From NCBI RefSeq assembly GCF_027213715.1, contig NZ_JAPWGM010000002.1:372001-436000 (forward strand): a stretch of DNA of 64,000 nt, given 5' to 3'. The stretch is from Pedobacter punctiformis. GTDB taxonomy: Bacteria; Bacteroidota; Bacteroidia; Sphingobacteriales; Sphingobacteriaceae. The notes under the pieces are model-generated. The model did not search any database. It was not told the origin of the DNA and saw only the letters and a list, made by a program, of their open reading frames with translations. The translations under genes were made by a program, and so were the position numbers. Shown here piece by piece: positions 35,392 to 43,827 of this stretch (within the stretch, counting starts at the first letter, position 1; the number at the start of each line of letters is the position of its first letter).

Positions 35392-35724
35392 ATGGGAAAA
35401 TTTGTAATTACAAAAAGAAAAAACGGTGAATTTCAATTCAATTTAAATGCTGGTAATGGTCAGGTTATTTTAACCAGCGAAGGGTATGTTGCAAAAGCAA
35501 GTTGCGAAAATGGAATAGAATCTGTTAGAAAAAATTCGCAGGATGATTCAAAATTTGACAAGAAATCATCCACAAACGGAAAAGCTTATTTTAATTTAAA
35601 GGCTACAAACGGACAAATTATAGGGTCGAGCCAAATGTATGAAAGTGAGGCATCACGTGATAATGGCATTGCATCGGTAAAAAACAATGCTCCGGATGCA
35701 ACAGTGGATGATCAAACAGTTTAA
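35392..35724 (+). CDS. YegP family protein (DUF1508), two repeats
   Basis: Small protein of 110 residues made of two similar ~50-residue units: GKFVITKRKNGEFQFNLNAGNGQVI... with SEGYVAKASCENGIESVRKN, and GKAYFNLKATNGQII... with YESEASRDNGIASVKNN. This tandem layout is the YegP/DUF1508 fold, a short beta-sheet with one helix. Function is unknown; such genes are often stress-induced. It shares a bidirectional terminator with the convergent rplT gene. A 231-base gap upstream contains the glp terminator and otherwise no clear feature. Confidence 0.92.
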   Translation: MGKFVITKRKNGEFQFNLNAGNGQVILTSEGYVAKASCENGIESVRKNSQDDSKFDKKSSTNGKAYFNLKATNGQIIGSSQMYESEASRDNGIASVKNNAPDATVDDQTV

Positions 35725-35734
35725 ATAAAACATA

Positions 35735-35761
35735 AAAAGGGAACCAGATTGGTTCCCTTTT
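35735..35761. terminator. Bidirectional terminator of yegP-like gene and rplT
   Basis: Perfect 11-bp stem AAAAGGGAACC (35735-35745) and GGTTCCCTTTT (35751-35761). It serves the plus-strand YegP gene and, read on the minus strand, the thrS-infC-rpmI-rplT operon. Confidence 0.88.
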
Positions 35762-35790
35762 CAATATCATGATCGCCTGAGCGAAAATAT

Positions 35791-36135
35791 CTATTTTACT
35801 GCATCAATAACAGCTTTGAAAGCCTCAGGATGATTCATTGCTAAATCAGCTAATACTTTACGGTTTAAACCGATTTCTTTTGAAGCTAGTTTACCGATTA
35901 ATTGAGAGTAAGAAATACCGTGCTGACGGGCACCTGCATTAATACGTTGGATCCATAATCCGCGGAATTCTCTTTTCTTAACTTTACGGTCACGGTATGC
36001 ATATTGCAAACCTTTTTCTACTGTGTTTTTAGCAACAGTATAAACCTTACTTCTTGCTCCCCAATAGCCTTTGGCCATATTAAGGATTTTCTTTCTTCTT
36101 CTTCTCGAAGCTACTGCGTTTACCGAACGTGGCAT
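35791..36135 (-). CDS. rplT: 50S ribosomal protein L20
   Basis: 114 residues from the ATG at 36135 ([18 protein letters not shown]); the longer frame would need a TTG and adds non-conserved residues. The arginine-rich N-terminus and [25 protein letters not shown] segment are L20 hallmarks. Binds 23S rRNA and is needed for 50S assembly; in several bacteria it represses its own operon. Last gene of thrS-infC-rpmI-rplT. Confidence 0.97.
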   Translation of the reverse strand: MPRSVNAVASRRRRKKILNMAKGYWGARSKVYTVAKNTVEKGLQYAYRDRKVKKREFRGLWIQRINAGARQHGISYSQLIGKLASKEIGLNRKVLADLAMNHPEAFKAVIDAVK

Positions 36136-36210
36136 GTTGTTGTTGTTTTTTGGCAAGCGGCGTTCCGTTTATCGGAAACTTAAAGCCTGATACCTGGTGA
36201 AATTAATAAA

Positions 36211-36411
36211 TTACTTTCCGATGCAAAGCATACGTTTAACGTTTCCTGAATCAGCGTCTGAAACTAGACTTGCTTGACCTAGTGCACGTTTACGTTTAGT
36301 ACTCATCTTGGTTAAGATGTGACTTTTGTATGCGTTGTTTCTTTTGATTTTACCTGTTCCAGTAAGCGAAAAACGCTTTTTAGCACTGGAATTGGTTTTC
36401 ATTTTTGGCAT
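36211..36411 (-). CDS. rpmI: 50S ribosomal protein L35
   Basis: 66 residues, typical size. [50 protein letters not shown] (read in segments) is the L35 sequence pattern, rich in basic residues. Located between infC (30 bases upstream) and rplT (76 bases downstream) in the conserved operon. Confidence 0.97.
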   Translation of the reverse strand: MPKMKTNSSAKKRFSLTGTGKIKRNNAYKSHILTKMSTKRKRALGQASLVSDADSGNVKRMLCIGK

Positions 36412-36440
36412 AACCTGTTTTTTAATTTATAAACCTATTT

Positions 36441-37010
36441 TTATTTTTTTGCTACTTTAGGCGCAACTGTCAGAAACATACGTTTACCTTCTAATTTAGG
36501 TAATAACTCTACTTTTCCAACATCTTCCAAAGCCTGGGCAAATTTTAATAATAAAATTTCTCCCTGCTCTTTGTAAACAATTGCTCTACCTTTAAAATGT
36601 ACATAAGCTCTAACTTTCTCACCGTTCTCTAAAAAGCTTACTGCGTGTTTTAATTTAAATTGAAAATCGTGATCGTTCGTGTTAGGACCAAAACGAATTT
36701 CTTTAATAACCGTTTGCTTAGCATTAGATTTGATCTCTTTCTGCTTTTTCTTTTGCTCGTAAACAAACTTGCTGTAATCAATAATCCTACAAACCGGTGG
36801 CACTGCATTTGGAGAAATTTCTACCAAATCCAATTCCAACTCATCAGCAAGTGACAAAGCTTTTGCCAAAGGATAAATCCCCGGTTCAACATTATCGCCA
36901 GCTAAACGCACTTCAGGCGATTTAATAAACTGATTAATGTTATGCTCTGCTTCTTTTTTCTTAAAAGGTGGACGTGGTCCCCTGTTAAATCCTGGTCTTC
37001 CTAATGCCAA
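36441..37010 (-). CDS. infC: Translation initiation factor IF-3
   Basis: 189 residues with N-domain ([44 protein letters not shown]), basic linker ([11 protein letters not shown]) and C-domain ([35 protein letters not shown]). It prevents subunit joining and proofreads start codons. The start codon here is TTG (37010); no ATG precedes the conserved region. Non-canonical starts in infC are known as a self-control device, because IF-3 rejects them. It follows thrS by 16 bases. Confidence 0.96.
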   Translation of the reverse strand: MALGRPGFNRGPRPPFKKKEAEHNINQFIKSPEVRLAGDNVEPGIYPLAKALSLADELELDLVEISPNAVPPVCRIIDYSKFVYEQKKKQKEIKSNAKQTVIKEIRFGPNTNDHDFQFKLKHAVSFLENGEKVRAYVHFKGRAIVYKEQGEILLLKFAQALEDVGKVELLPKLEGKRMFLTVAPKVAKK

Positions 37011-37026
37011 ATTTGTACTATTTTAA

Positions 37027-38952
37027 TTAAACTGTTATTTCTTTTATTAATAAATTATTGAACTCTTCTAAAGTCATTTCGCCTAAATCTCCCACTCCAT
37101 GTTTACGTACCGAAGCTTTACCTTCAGCCATTTCTTTCTCACCAATGATGAGCATATAAGGGATTTTTTTAACCTCCGCATCGCGGATTTTGCGACCGAT
37201 TTTCTCATCACGAAAGTCAATCAGCCCGCGAATATCGGAATTATTTAGTTCATCTAAAACTTTTTTTGCATATTCTTCATACTTTTCTGAAATAGGAAGG
37301 ATTATAAACTGCTCCGGACTTAACCATAATGGGAAGTTTCCGGCACAATGTTCAATCAAAACAGCAACAAATCTTTCTAATGAACCAAAGGGTGCACGGT
37401 GAATCATTACTGGTCTGTGCTTCTGGTTATCGCTACCTGTATATTCCAGTTCGAAACGCTCAGGCAAATTATAATCTACCTGAATGGTACCCAACTGCCA
37501 CTTTCTACCCAATGCATCTTTAACCATAAAATCAAGCTTCGGACCATAAAAAGCAGCTTCTCCATATTCTATTACGGTATTCAATTCTTTTTCAGCAGCA
37601 GCTTCTATAATTGCATCTTCAGCCAGTTTCCAATTTTCATCGGTACCAATATATTTTGTTTTATTTTCAGGATCGCGTAAGGAAACCTGTGCAGTATAAT
37701 CCTCAAACCCTAATGATTTGAAAACATATAAAACAAGATCGATTACTTTTTTAAATTCTTCTTTTACCTGATCCGGGCGACAAAATAAATGCGCATCATC
37801 CTGAGTAAAACCACGTACGCGGGTTAAACCATGCAATTCTCCACTTTGTTCGTAACGGTAAACAGTACCAAACTCTGCAAAACGAACCGGTAAATCTTTG
37901 TAAGAACGTGGTTTAAACTTATACATTTCGCAGTGGTGCGGGCAGTTCATCGGCTTTAACAAAAACTCCTCTCCTTCTTGTGGAGTTCTTATTGGCTGAA
38001 AACTATCTTTACCATATTTTTCGTAGTGACCAGAAGTTACATATAAATTTTTATGTCCGATATGTGGCGTAACCACTTGCTCGTAACCATGTTTTGCCTG
38101 TGCTTTAGCTAAAAATTGAACTAAACGTTCACGCAAAGCAGTTCCTTTTGGCAACCACATTGGTAAACCCATGCCTACCTTTTCAGAAAACATAAACAAT
38201 TCCAGTTCTTTCCCTAATTTACGGTGATCGCGTTTTTTAGCTTCTTCAATCATTAAAAGATATTCGGTAAGCTCGCTTGCCTTAGGAAAAGTTACTCCAT
38301 AAATACGGGTTAGCTGTTTTTTAGTTTCATCACCACGCCAGTAAGCACCAGCAACGTTCATTAACTTAACCGCTTTTACAAAACCCGTATTCGGAATGTG
38401 CGGACCGCGACATAAATCAGTGAAAGAACCTTGAGTATAGAAAGTTATCTTTCCATCTTCAAGTCCTTCAATTAAGTCCAGTTTGTATTCATCACCTTTT
38501 TCGGTGAAATATTTAATTGCATCGGCTTTGCTTACACTTTCGCGAACAAAAGTTTCTTTTTGCTTGGCCAACTCAACCATTTTTGTTTCAATAGCTTTGA
38601 AATCGTCAGAAGAAAATTCCCTGTCGCCAAAATCTACATCGTAGTAAAAACCAGTTTCAATAGCCGGACCAATTCCAAATTTAGTTCCCGGATAAAGTGC
38701 TTCTAAAGCTTCGGCCATTAAGTGGGCTGATGAATGCCAAAAAGTAGATTTTCCGGCAGCATCGTTCCAGGTTAATAATTTTACGGATGAATCAGACTCA
38801 ATTGGTCTGCTCGAATCCCAAACTTCGCCATTAACTTCTGCAGCTAAAACGTTGCGGGCTAATCCTTCAGAAATAGATAATGCAATTTGATGGGCAGATG
38901 TGCCCTTTTCGTACTGACGTACTGAGCCGTCAGGTAAAGTAATGTTAATCAT
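37027..38952 (-). CDS. thrS: Threonyl-tRNA synthetase
   Basis: Class II synthetase of 641 residues. TGS domain (1-60), editing domain with [11 protein letters not shown], catalytic core with FRPHHCE-type zinc ligands (NCPHHCEMY), motif 2 [23 protein letters not shown], motif 3 [18 protein letters not shown], and the C-terminal anticodon-binding domain. Full length. First gene of the thrS-infC-rpmI-rplT operon; its leader contains a small hairpin and a Bacteroidota-type promoter. Confidence 0.97.
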   Translation of the reverse strand: MINITLPDGSVRQYEKGTSAHQIALSISEGLARNVLAAEVNGEVWDSSRPIESDSSVKLLTWNDAAGKSTFWHSSAHLMAEALEALYPGTKFGIGPAIETGFYYDVDFGDREFSSDDFKAIETKMVELAKQKETFVRESVSKADAIKYFTEKGDEYKLDLIEGLEDGKITFYTQGSFTDLCRGPHIPNTGFVKAVKLMNVAGAYWRGDETKKQLTRIYGVTFPKASELTEYLLMIEEAKKRDHRKLGKELELFMFSEKVGMGLPMWLPKGTALRERLVQFLAKAQAKHGYEQVVTPHIGHKNLYVTSGHYEKYGKDSFQPIRTPQEGEEFLLKPMNCPHHCEMYKFKPRSYKDLPVRFAEFGTVYRYEQSGELHGLTRVRGFTQDDAHLFCRPDQVKEEFKKVIDLVLYVFKSLGFEDYTAQVSLRDPENKTKYIGTDENWKLAEDAIIEAAAEKELNTVIEYGEAAFYGPKLDFMVKDALGRKWQLGTIQVDYNLPERFELEYTGSDNQKHRPVMIHRAPFGSLERFVAVLIEHCAGNFPLWLSPEQFIILPISEKYEEYAKKVLDELNNSDIRGLIDFRDEKIGRKIRDAEVKKIPYMLIIGEKEMAEGKASVRKHGVGDLGEMTLEEFNNLLIKEITV

Positions 38953-38993
38953 CTACAACTATGATTTAAATTTTAAAATAAATAATTAATTAA

Positions 38994-39016
38994 AAAATCA
39001 CCTACTACGTGATTTT
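38994..39016 (-). promoter_or_regulatory. Hairpin in the thrS leader
   Basis: On the minus strand AAAATCAC and GTGATTTT form an 8-bp stem around a 7-base loop, followed by TTAATTAATT. It lies between the promoter and the thrS ATG, so it could act as a weak attenuator or message-stability element. Confidence 0.45.
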
Positions 39017-39024
39017 ATTTGCTG

Positions 39025-39055
39025 CAAAAGTATGGATTTCATAACGGATTACCAA
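39025..39055 (-). promoter_or_regulatory. Probable thrS operon promoter
   Basis: Minus strand: TACTTTTG (39032-39025) matches TAnnTTTG, with TTG (39055-39053) 20 bases upstream as the -33 element. The start codon lies about 70 bases downstream. Confidence 0.6.
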
Positions 39056-39117
39056 GTTTTGGCTGTAAATCAATCTTAAAATCCATCATTTTATAATGCA
39101 GTGTAGCACATTTAAAT

Positions 39118-39376
39118 AACAACAGCCCTCCTCCTGTTCCTATAAGATGAAAACTGAAACATCTCGCTCAGAATACAGGTTTAGAAACGATGTTATCAGT
39201 TAATAACGTCATTGCGGGGTAAGAAGCAATCTGGCAATGACGATGGTTTTAAGTATTTTGTACTATCCGGCGTTATTTAAACCTGATTGAAGCATCATCT
39301 CCCGATTTTTCATCGGGGATACAGCGGAAAGCAGGAACAATTTTCATAAACAGCACAGGATTTGCTTTCCAAAAAC
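39118..39376 (+). repeat. Dispersed structured intergenic repeat, copy 2
   Basis: About 259 bases related to copies 1 and 3. 5' TCCTG (39132-39136) can pair with 3' CAGGA (39332-39336); CAGGTTTA (39176-39183) pairs with TAAACCTG (39278-39285); 3' hairpin CCCGATTTTTCATCGGG. Compared with copy 3, both stems carry a G-to-A change matched by C-to-T on the other side. A shortened nested palindrome lies at 39207-39242, at the same place as in copy 1. It fills most of the 430-base gap between thrS and the acyltransferase gene. Confidence 0.78.
39207..39242. repeat. Deleted nested palindrome in repeat copy 2
   Basis: CGTCATTGC (39207-39215) and GCAATGACG (39234-39242) are perfect arms; between them GGGGTAAGAAGCAATCTG corresponds to the left inner arm of the copy-1 palindrome, with the right inner arm lost. 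Confidence 0.75.
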
Positions 39377-39382
39377 AAAAGC

Positions 39383-40471
39383 CTAGGCTTTGATCATCTT
39401 TGTTTTTAAATACTTTCGCAATGGTACATCAATAAACTTCATAACCAGATAAGCCACAACAATTAAAAGGATTACGGAAACCGGAATTATAACCTCCAGT
39501 AATGACATTTTAGGTTTAACTACTGCAACATAAGTTAAAAATATCCACACGAAAGGATAATGCGTCATGTAAAGCGGGTAGGAAATTTCGCCTGACAGTT
39601 TACATATCTTTTTGAATGAAGTAGTAAGTGTAGCACCTGCGCCCAAAGCAACCAGAAGTGGAAAATAAAACAACACCATTATTGATTCTGTTAACCAGTT
39701 CCATTGATCAGAAAAAGGCACTAAAAAGGCAAGAACTAACAAAATGCTGACCCCTATAAATCCTAATTTATTTTTGATGATCCAGTTAGAGCGATAAACC
39801 AGCATGCCTGCTAAAAAGGAATAGAAAACCCTGGCACCACCATCCCAAAAATTTGGCCCGCCCCAACCGCCACTTAAATTAGTGGAATGAACAGCAACAT
39901 AACAGATTAATACTGCTGCAACTACCGTTAATACAATCAGTATTTTCTTATTGAGTTTATACAGGATAAAAATGTAAAAAATGTTGGCTATATATTCCCA
40001 AAATAATGACCAGCTGGGTGCATTTAAGCAAAAAAGGTTTAGGTAACGCTCAGGCATAACCGGATAGGGAATTAAAAAGGCAGAGGCTAAGAACATCATC
40101 AGTGTTTTACCAAGACCATAAACAGTATAAAAGTCACTGTAAGGATCGAAAAGAAAGGTTAATAAGCCAAGCACTGAACCAATAACAACCAGCGGATGCA
40201 AACGAATGAGCCTTAGTTTAAAAAACTGCATAACACCTATCCCTTCTGCCCGGTTATCGTAAGCGTATGCAATTACAAAGCCTGATAAACAAAAAAAGAA
40301 ATCGACGGCCAGATAACCGTGTGCAATAAAATTTTTGCTGTAATCGGTAATTGCAATTTCCATAAAATGAAAAATTACAACGGCTATGGCTGCAACACCT
40401 CTTAATCCATCTAAAATTTCAAAATGTTGTTTCGTCTTTAATAAATCTACGTTAGTTTCTTTCGTAATCAC
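39383..40471 (-). CDS. Acyltransferase 3 family membrane protein
   Basis: Membrane protein of 362 residues with about ten hydrophobic segments, matching the acyltransferase 3 (OafA/NodX-like) family. Motifs: LDGLRGVAAIAVVIFHF near the N-terminus with the conserved R and H, and FFFCLSGFVIAYAYDNR (helix 2). It probably O-acylates a surface or secreted polysaccharide. The start is GTG at 40471, as the next ATG falls after the first conserved motif. It stands alone, with the structured repeat just beyond its stop codon. Confidence 0.87.
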   Translation of the reverse strand: MITKETNVDLLKTKQHFEILDGLRGVAAIAVVIFHFMEIAITDYSKNFIAHGYLAVDFFFCLSGFVIAYAYDNRAEGIGVMQFFKLRLIRLHPLVVIGSVLGLLTFLFDPYSDFYTVYGLGKTLMMFLASAFLIPYPVMPERYLNLFCLNAPSWSLFWEYIANIFYIFILYKLNKKILIVLTVVAAVLICYVAVHSTNLSGGWGGPNFWDGGARVFYSFLAGMLVYRSNWIIKNKLGFIGVSILLVLAFLVPFSDQWNWLTESIMVLFYFPLLVALGAGATLTTSFKKICKLSGEISYPLYMTHYPFVWIFLTYVAVVKPKMSLLEVIIPVSVILLIVVAYLVMKFIDVPLRKYLKTKMIKA

Positions 40472-40610
40472 GCTTGGTTAGGGTTAAAATCTGATCCCAA
40501 TAATAACCATTTTAGAATAATGGACAAAAATCTGAATGTACCATTGATCTTACATTTAAATTGTTTGGATGAATGGCTACCATGTTTTATTTATACCTGA
40601 AAAATAAAAA

Positions 40611-40638
40611 AGCCTGCTCAATTAAAATTGAGCAGGCT
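40611..40638. terminator. Terminator of the GLPGLI-like gene
   Basis: Perfect 12-bp stem AGCCTGCTCAAT (40611-40622) and ATTGAGCAGGCT (40627-40638), 4-base loop. On the minus strand it is followed by TTTTTATTTTT, so it terminates the gene at 40659-41558. Confidence 0.88.
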
Positions 40639-40658
40639 TATAGTTGCTTATGAAACAA

Positions 40659-41558
40659 TTAGTTAACCATAATTGTTCTTACTTGACCTGCACCACCCTG
40701 TCTTCCATTTCCCCTAAAACGTTTCATCATATTATCCATTTTAGTTTTGTATTCTTCCTGGGTAATTAGTTTTGCTTTTTTCGGCGCAGTAACGTCTTTT
40801 GCACTCACGCCCCGGTATTCAATGCTTTTCGCAATGGTATTGTTTCCCCTGCTTTCGATTGCCAGAACTGTTCCTTCTGTCCACATATTTGGATTAGGCG
40901 AAAAGTTAAATCCTAAGTCATTTGTGTACCAAATGTGTGTTTCTTCGGTAACTTCTTTATCCATATCCAGAATTTTAACGGTCCTGGTTGATTTAACAAT
41001 CACTTCTTTACAGTCAAAACCAATAATTTTTTTAGTTGCATCTGTTTTTACCACTTCAATTTTAGGCGGAGCCACGGGTTTTGCTTTTGTTGTATCATTT
41101 GGATTTCCGCCACCCATTCTCAATGAACCTATCGGACCTGACGTTGATAGAGTCAATTTACCAGGCATATAATACGTAGTATCATTTAAATCAAATACTT
41201 CCGTTAATTTTTGATCCGCGAAAGTATAATAATATTCTCTGTTACCACCAGCCCCACCAAAACGCATCATCATACGGCCCATACCGCCACCACCACCGCC
41301 TGCACCATTGCTATCTTCAGTTTCTTCAACAGGCATATAACTTGCGTTAGTTGCGGTAAATAAGAGTTCGAAATTATTTTTACTGCTGGAAGGCATGCGG
41401 GCTGCCATTTGCTCAGGGATTTTAATGCCACTTGCCGCTGCCATTGCTGCCGGATCTACAGTAGCTTCAAATTGTATAGCTCCTGAAGTTTTCTTTTGCG
41501 CATTTGCAATAAATACGAATGAGAAAACACCAAAAAGAGCAAAAATTACTTTTTTCAT
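40659..41558 (-). CDS. Secreted GLPGLI/DUF4412-like protein
   Basis: Protein of 299 residues with a signal peptide (MKKVIFALFGVFSFVFIANAQ). Central part KKIIGFDCKEVIVKST followed by THIWYTNDLGFNFSPNP resembles the GLPGLI family of Bacteroidota exported proteins (I-G-x-x-C-K-x-A then W-Y-T). A glycine- and methionine-rich linker (GGGGGGMGRMMMRFGGAGG) lies near residues 88-107. No enzymatic motif seen. Probably periplasmic or surface; function unknown. Isolated gene between terminators. Confidence 0.75.
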   Translation of the reverse strand: MKKVIFALFGVFSFVFIANAQKKTSGAIQFEATVDPAAMAAASGIKIPEQMAARMPSSSKNNFELLFTATNASYMPVEETEDSNGAGGGGGGMGRMMMRFGGAGGNREYYYTFADQKLTEVFDLNDTTYYMPGKLTLSTSGPIGSLRMGGGNPNDTTKAKPVAPPKIEVVKTDATKKIIGFDCKEVIVKSTRTVKILDMDKEVTEETHIWYTNDLGFNFSPNPNMWTEGTVLAIESRGNNTIAKSIEYRGVSAKDVTAPKKAKLITQEEYKTKMDNMMKRFRGNGRQGGAGQVRTIMVN

Positions 41559-41658
41559 TTTTATGAGATTTTGTTTTGTTGTTTGATTCAGGAATATTGA
41601 AATGGTTTAAACAAAAATACTATTGTTTTAATATTCAGGCTGTTAAAATTTGTTAAAA

Positions 41659-42396
41659 CTAATATTCGGTGCTTTCTAACCAGCCATTGGTTAACACATC
41701 AGCGATGTGCATGGTTTTAATTGGTAAATTATTTTGATCAATATAACCCTGAAGATGTAAAAGGCAAGATAAATCTGTTGAAATAATATAATCGGCTTTT
41801 TGTGCCAAAGCATGGTTAACCTTTTGTTCGGCCATTGCTGAAGAAATTGCATTGAATTTAACTGCAAAAGTACCACCGAAACCACAGCACATATCAGTAT
41901 CTTCCATTTCAATCATTTCCAAACCGTGTACCTTTGATAAAAGCAAACGTGGTTCATCTTTAATTTTGCATTCGCGTAAAGCACTGCAGGAATCATGGTA
42001 AACAGCTTTCCCCTCTAACTCAGCTCCAAAATAATCTTTCTTTGCGATGTTAACCAGAAAATCAGACAGTTCGAAAATATTAGATTGAAGGCTTCTGCAT
42101 TTATTATGGACAATGGTATTGGTAAACAAATCGTTATAACCGTTCTTAATCATGCCTACACAAGATGCTGAGGGGGCTACAACATAGGTGTTTTCTGTAA
42201 AATCATTTAAAAATTTAGTTCCCACCTCTTTGGCTTCGTCCCAGTAGCCTGCATTGTACGCAGGCTGTCCGCAACACGTTTGCTTTGAATTGTATTCCAC
42301 CTTACATCCAGATTTTTCTAATAATTTTAACGTATTAAAAGCGGTTTCGGGATATAATTGGTCTACAAAACAGGGAACAAATAATTCTACTTTCAT
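41659..42396 (-). CDS. (Fe-S)-binding protein, LutA/YkgE family
   Basis: Protein of 245 residues from the ATG at 42396 (the longer frame would need a TTG). It carries two cysteine-rich CCG domains: KQTCCGQPAYNAGY (about 40-55) and DMCCGFGGTFAVK (about 175-187), as in LutA/YkgE lactate-utilisation subunits and heterodisulfide reductase-like proteins. The usual LutB and LutC partners are not in this window, so the electron partner is unclear. It is 12 bases downstream of an MFS transporter gene on the same strand, suggesting joint transcription. Confidence 0.88.
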   Translation of the reverse strand: MKVELFVPCFVDQLYPETAFNTLKLLEKSGCKVEYNSKQTCCGQPAYNAGYWDEAKEVGTKFLNDFTENTYVVAPSASCVGMIKNGYNDLFTNTIVHNKCRSLQSNIFELSDFLVNIAKKDYFGAELEGKAVYHDSCSALRECKIKDEPRLLLSKVHGLEMIEMEDTDMCCGFGGTFAVKFNAISSAMAEQKVNHALAQKADYIISTDLSCLLHLQGYIDQNNLPIKTMHIADVLTNGWLESTEY

Positions 42397-42408
42397 CAAC
42401 AAAAATCT

Positions 42409-43731
42409 TTAAGCGGGTAAATTTACAATTTTAGGGCTTGCCTTGTGTTCTATTTTTTTAAGAAGCATTAAAAAGATTAAACCAATGATAAAAAATGATG
42501 CCAAAGCTATAATAGAATACCTGATATTGTCGGTTACTTCTTCAATATAGGCAAAACTGAAAAGACCGATTACAATTGCCAGTTTCTCTGTTACATCATA
42601 AAAGCTAAAGAAAGAGGTCGAATCCGGGGTATTTTCAGGCAAAAGCTTCGAGTAGGTTGACCTTGAAAGTGATTGAATACCGCCCATAATTAAACCCACT
42701 ACCGCAGATAAGGCATAAAACTGATATTCATTACTTACATAATACCCACCAATACAAGCGCCAATCCAAATGATTACCACATAAATAAGGACATTGGTAT
42801 TGCCCCATTTTTTGGAGAGGAACGACATCAACATGGCACCTGGTATGGCCACCAATTGAATAATTAAAATTACTGCAATTAATTTTGCCGTTCCTAGTTT
42901 CAGCGTTTTCTCTGCAAAACCTGCAGCAGCAAGCATAATGGTTTGAACGCCCATTGAATAAAAAAAGAATGCGGTTAAAAACCCTTTTAGTTTCTTCATT
43001 TGTTTTACCTGACTCCAAACCTTTGATAATTCGTTAAATCCATCTTTAATCAAATTGCGCTTTACTTTTTCGTATTGCTTTTTGACAGATGGCAGGTTTT
43101 TAAAAGGAATTTGAGCAAATGCAATCCACCAGATGCCCACAAGCAGGAAAGAAATCCTTGCCGGTAAAGAACCATCGGTTATGCCAAACCAATCTGGTTT
43201 TAAAACAAACAGAAAACAAATAAGTTGCAATAAAACAGAACCTACATAACCATAAGAAAAGCCCTGTGCGCTAACTCTATCCTGCTCACTCTCTGTCGCA
43301 ATTTCGGGTAAATAAGAATTATTAAACAATACACCACCAATATAACCCATTGCGGCTAGTACAAAACAGATAATCCCTATTTCGAGTGTTTTTAGTTCAA
43401 AAAAGTATAGGCCTGCACAGGCCAGGCCACCCATGTAGGTAAAAAATTTCATAAAAGCCTTCTTATTTCCCCTGTTATCGGCAATTGAAGAAAGAACAGG
43501 CAATGCCAAAGCCATAACCAGGTAGGCAAATGATAGGGCATAATTACTTAAAGCGGTATTGGTAAATGTTCTGCCAAAAAAATTAACCTGATCTCCGTGT
43601 GCTTTGGTTGTGGTAATGATGGTGTAATAAGCAGGGAAAATGGTGGAGGTAATTACCAGATTATAGGCAGAATTTGCCCAATCAAAAAAAGCCCAGGAGC
43701 GGATTACTTTTTTATTGTTTTTTTCTATCAT
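42409..43731 (-). CDS. UMF1-type MFS transporter
   Basis: Membrane protein of 440 residues with about 12 hydrophobic segments. RSWAFFDWANSAYNLVITSTIFPAYY at the N-terminus and SRSTYSKLLPENTPDSTSFFSFYDVTEKLAIVIGLF-type motif in the second half mark the UMF1 / Atg22-like family (read here in shorter pieces). Substrate unknown; Atg22 relatives export amino acids in yeast. Next gene downstream (12 bases) is the LutA-like protein. Confidence 0.88.
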   Translation of the reverse strand: MIEKNNKKVIRSWAFFDWANSAYNLVITSTIFPAYYTIITTTKAHGDQVNFFGRTFTNTALSNYALSFAYLVMALALPVLSSIADNRGNKKAFMKFFTYMGGLACAGLYFFELKTLEIGIICFVLAAMGYIGGVLFNNSYLPEIATESEQDRVSAQGFSYGYVGSVLLQLICFLFVLKPDWFGITDGSLPARISFLLVGIWWIAFAQIPFKNLPSVKKQYEKVKRNLIKDGFNELSKVWSQVKQMKKLKGFLTAFFFYSMGVQTIMLAAAGFAEKTLKLGTAKLIAVILIIQLVAIPGAMLMSFLSKKWGNTNVLIYVVIIWIGACIGGYYVSNEYQFYALSAVVGLIMGGIQSLSRSTYSKLLPENTPDSTSFFSFYDVTEKLAIVIGLFSFAYIEEVTDNIRYSIIALASFFIIGLIFLMLLKKIEHKASPKIVNLPA

Positions 43732-43827
43732 TTGTATTTTATGAGGGTTAACTGCTTACTTGTTTAAATTGGCTAATTGTGCAAATTAACCAGTTCATAC
43801 AGTTTAAACGATTAAATATTTTATCGG

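Noticed and set aside
40659-41558. Glycine-rich tract as a CRISPR-like or tandem DNA repeat
   Set aside because: It is a short low-complexity GGC/ACC-type stretch inside a coding frame; no spaced repeat array is present here or elsewhere in the window.
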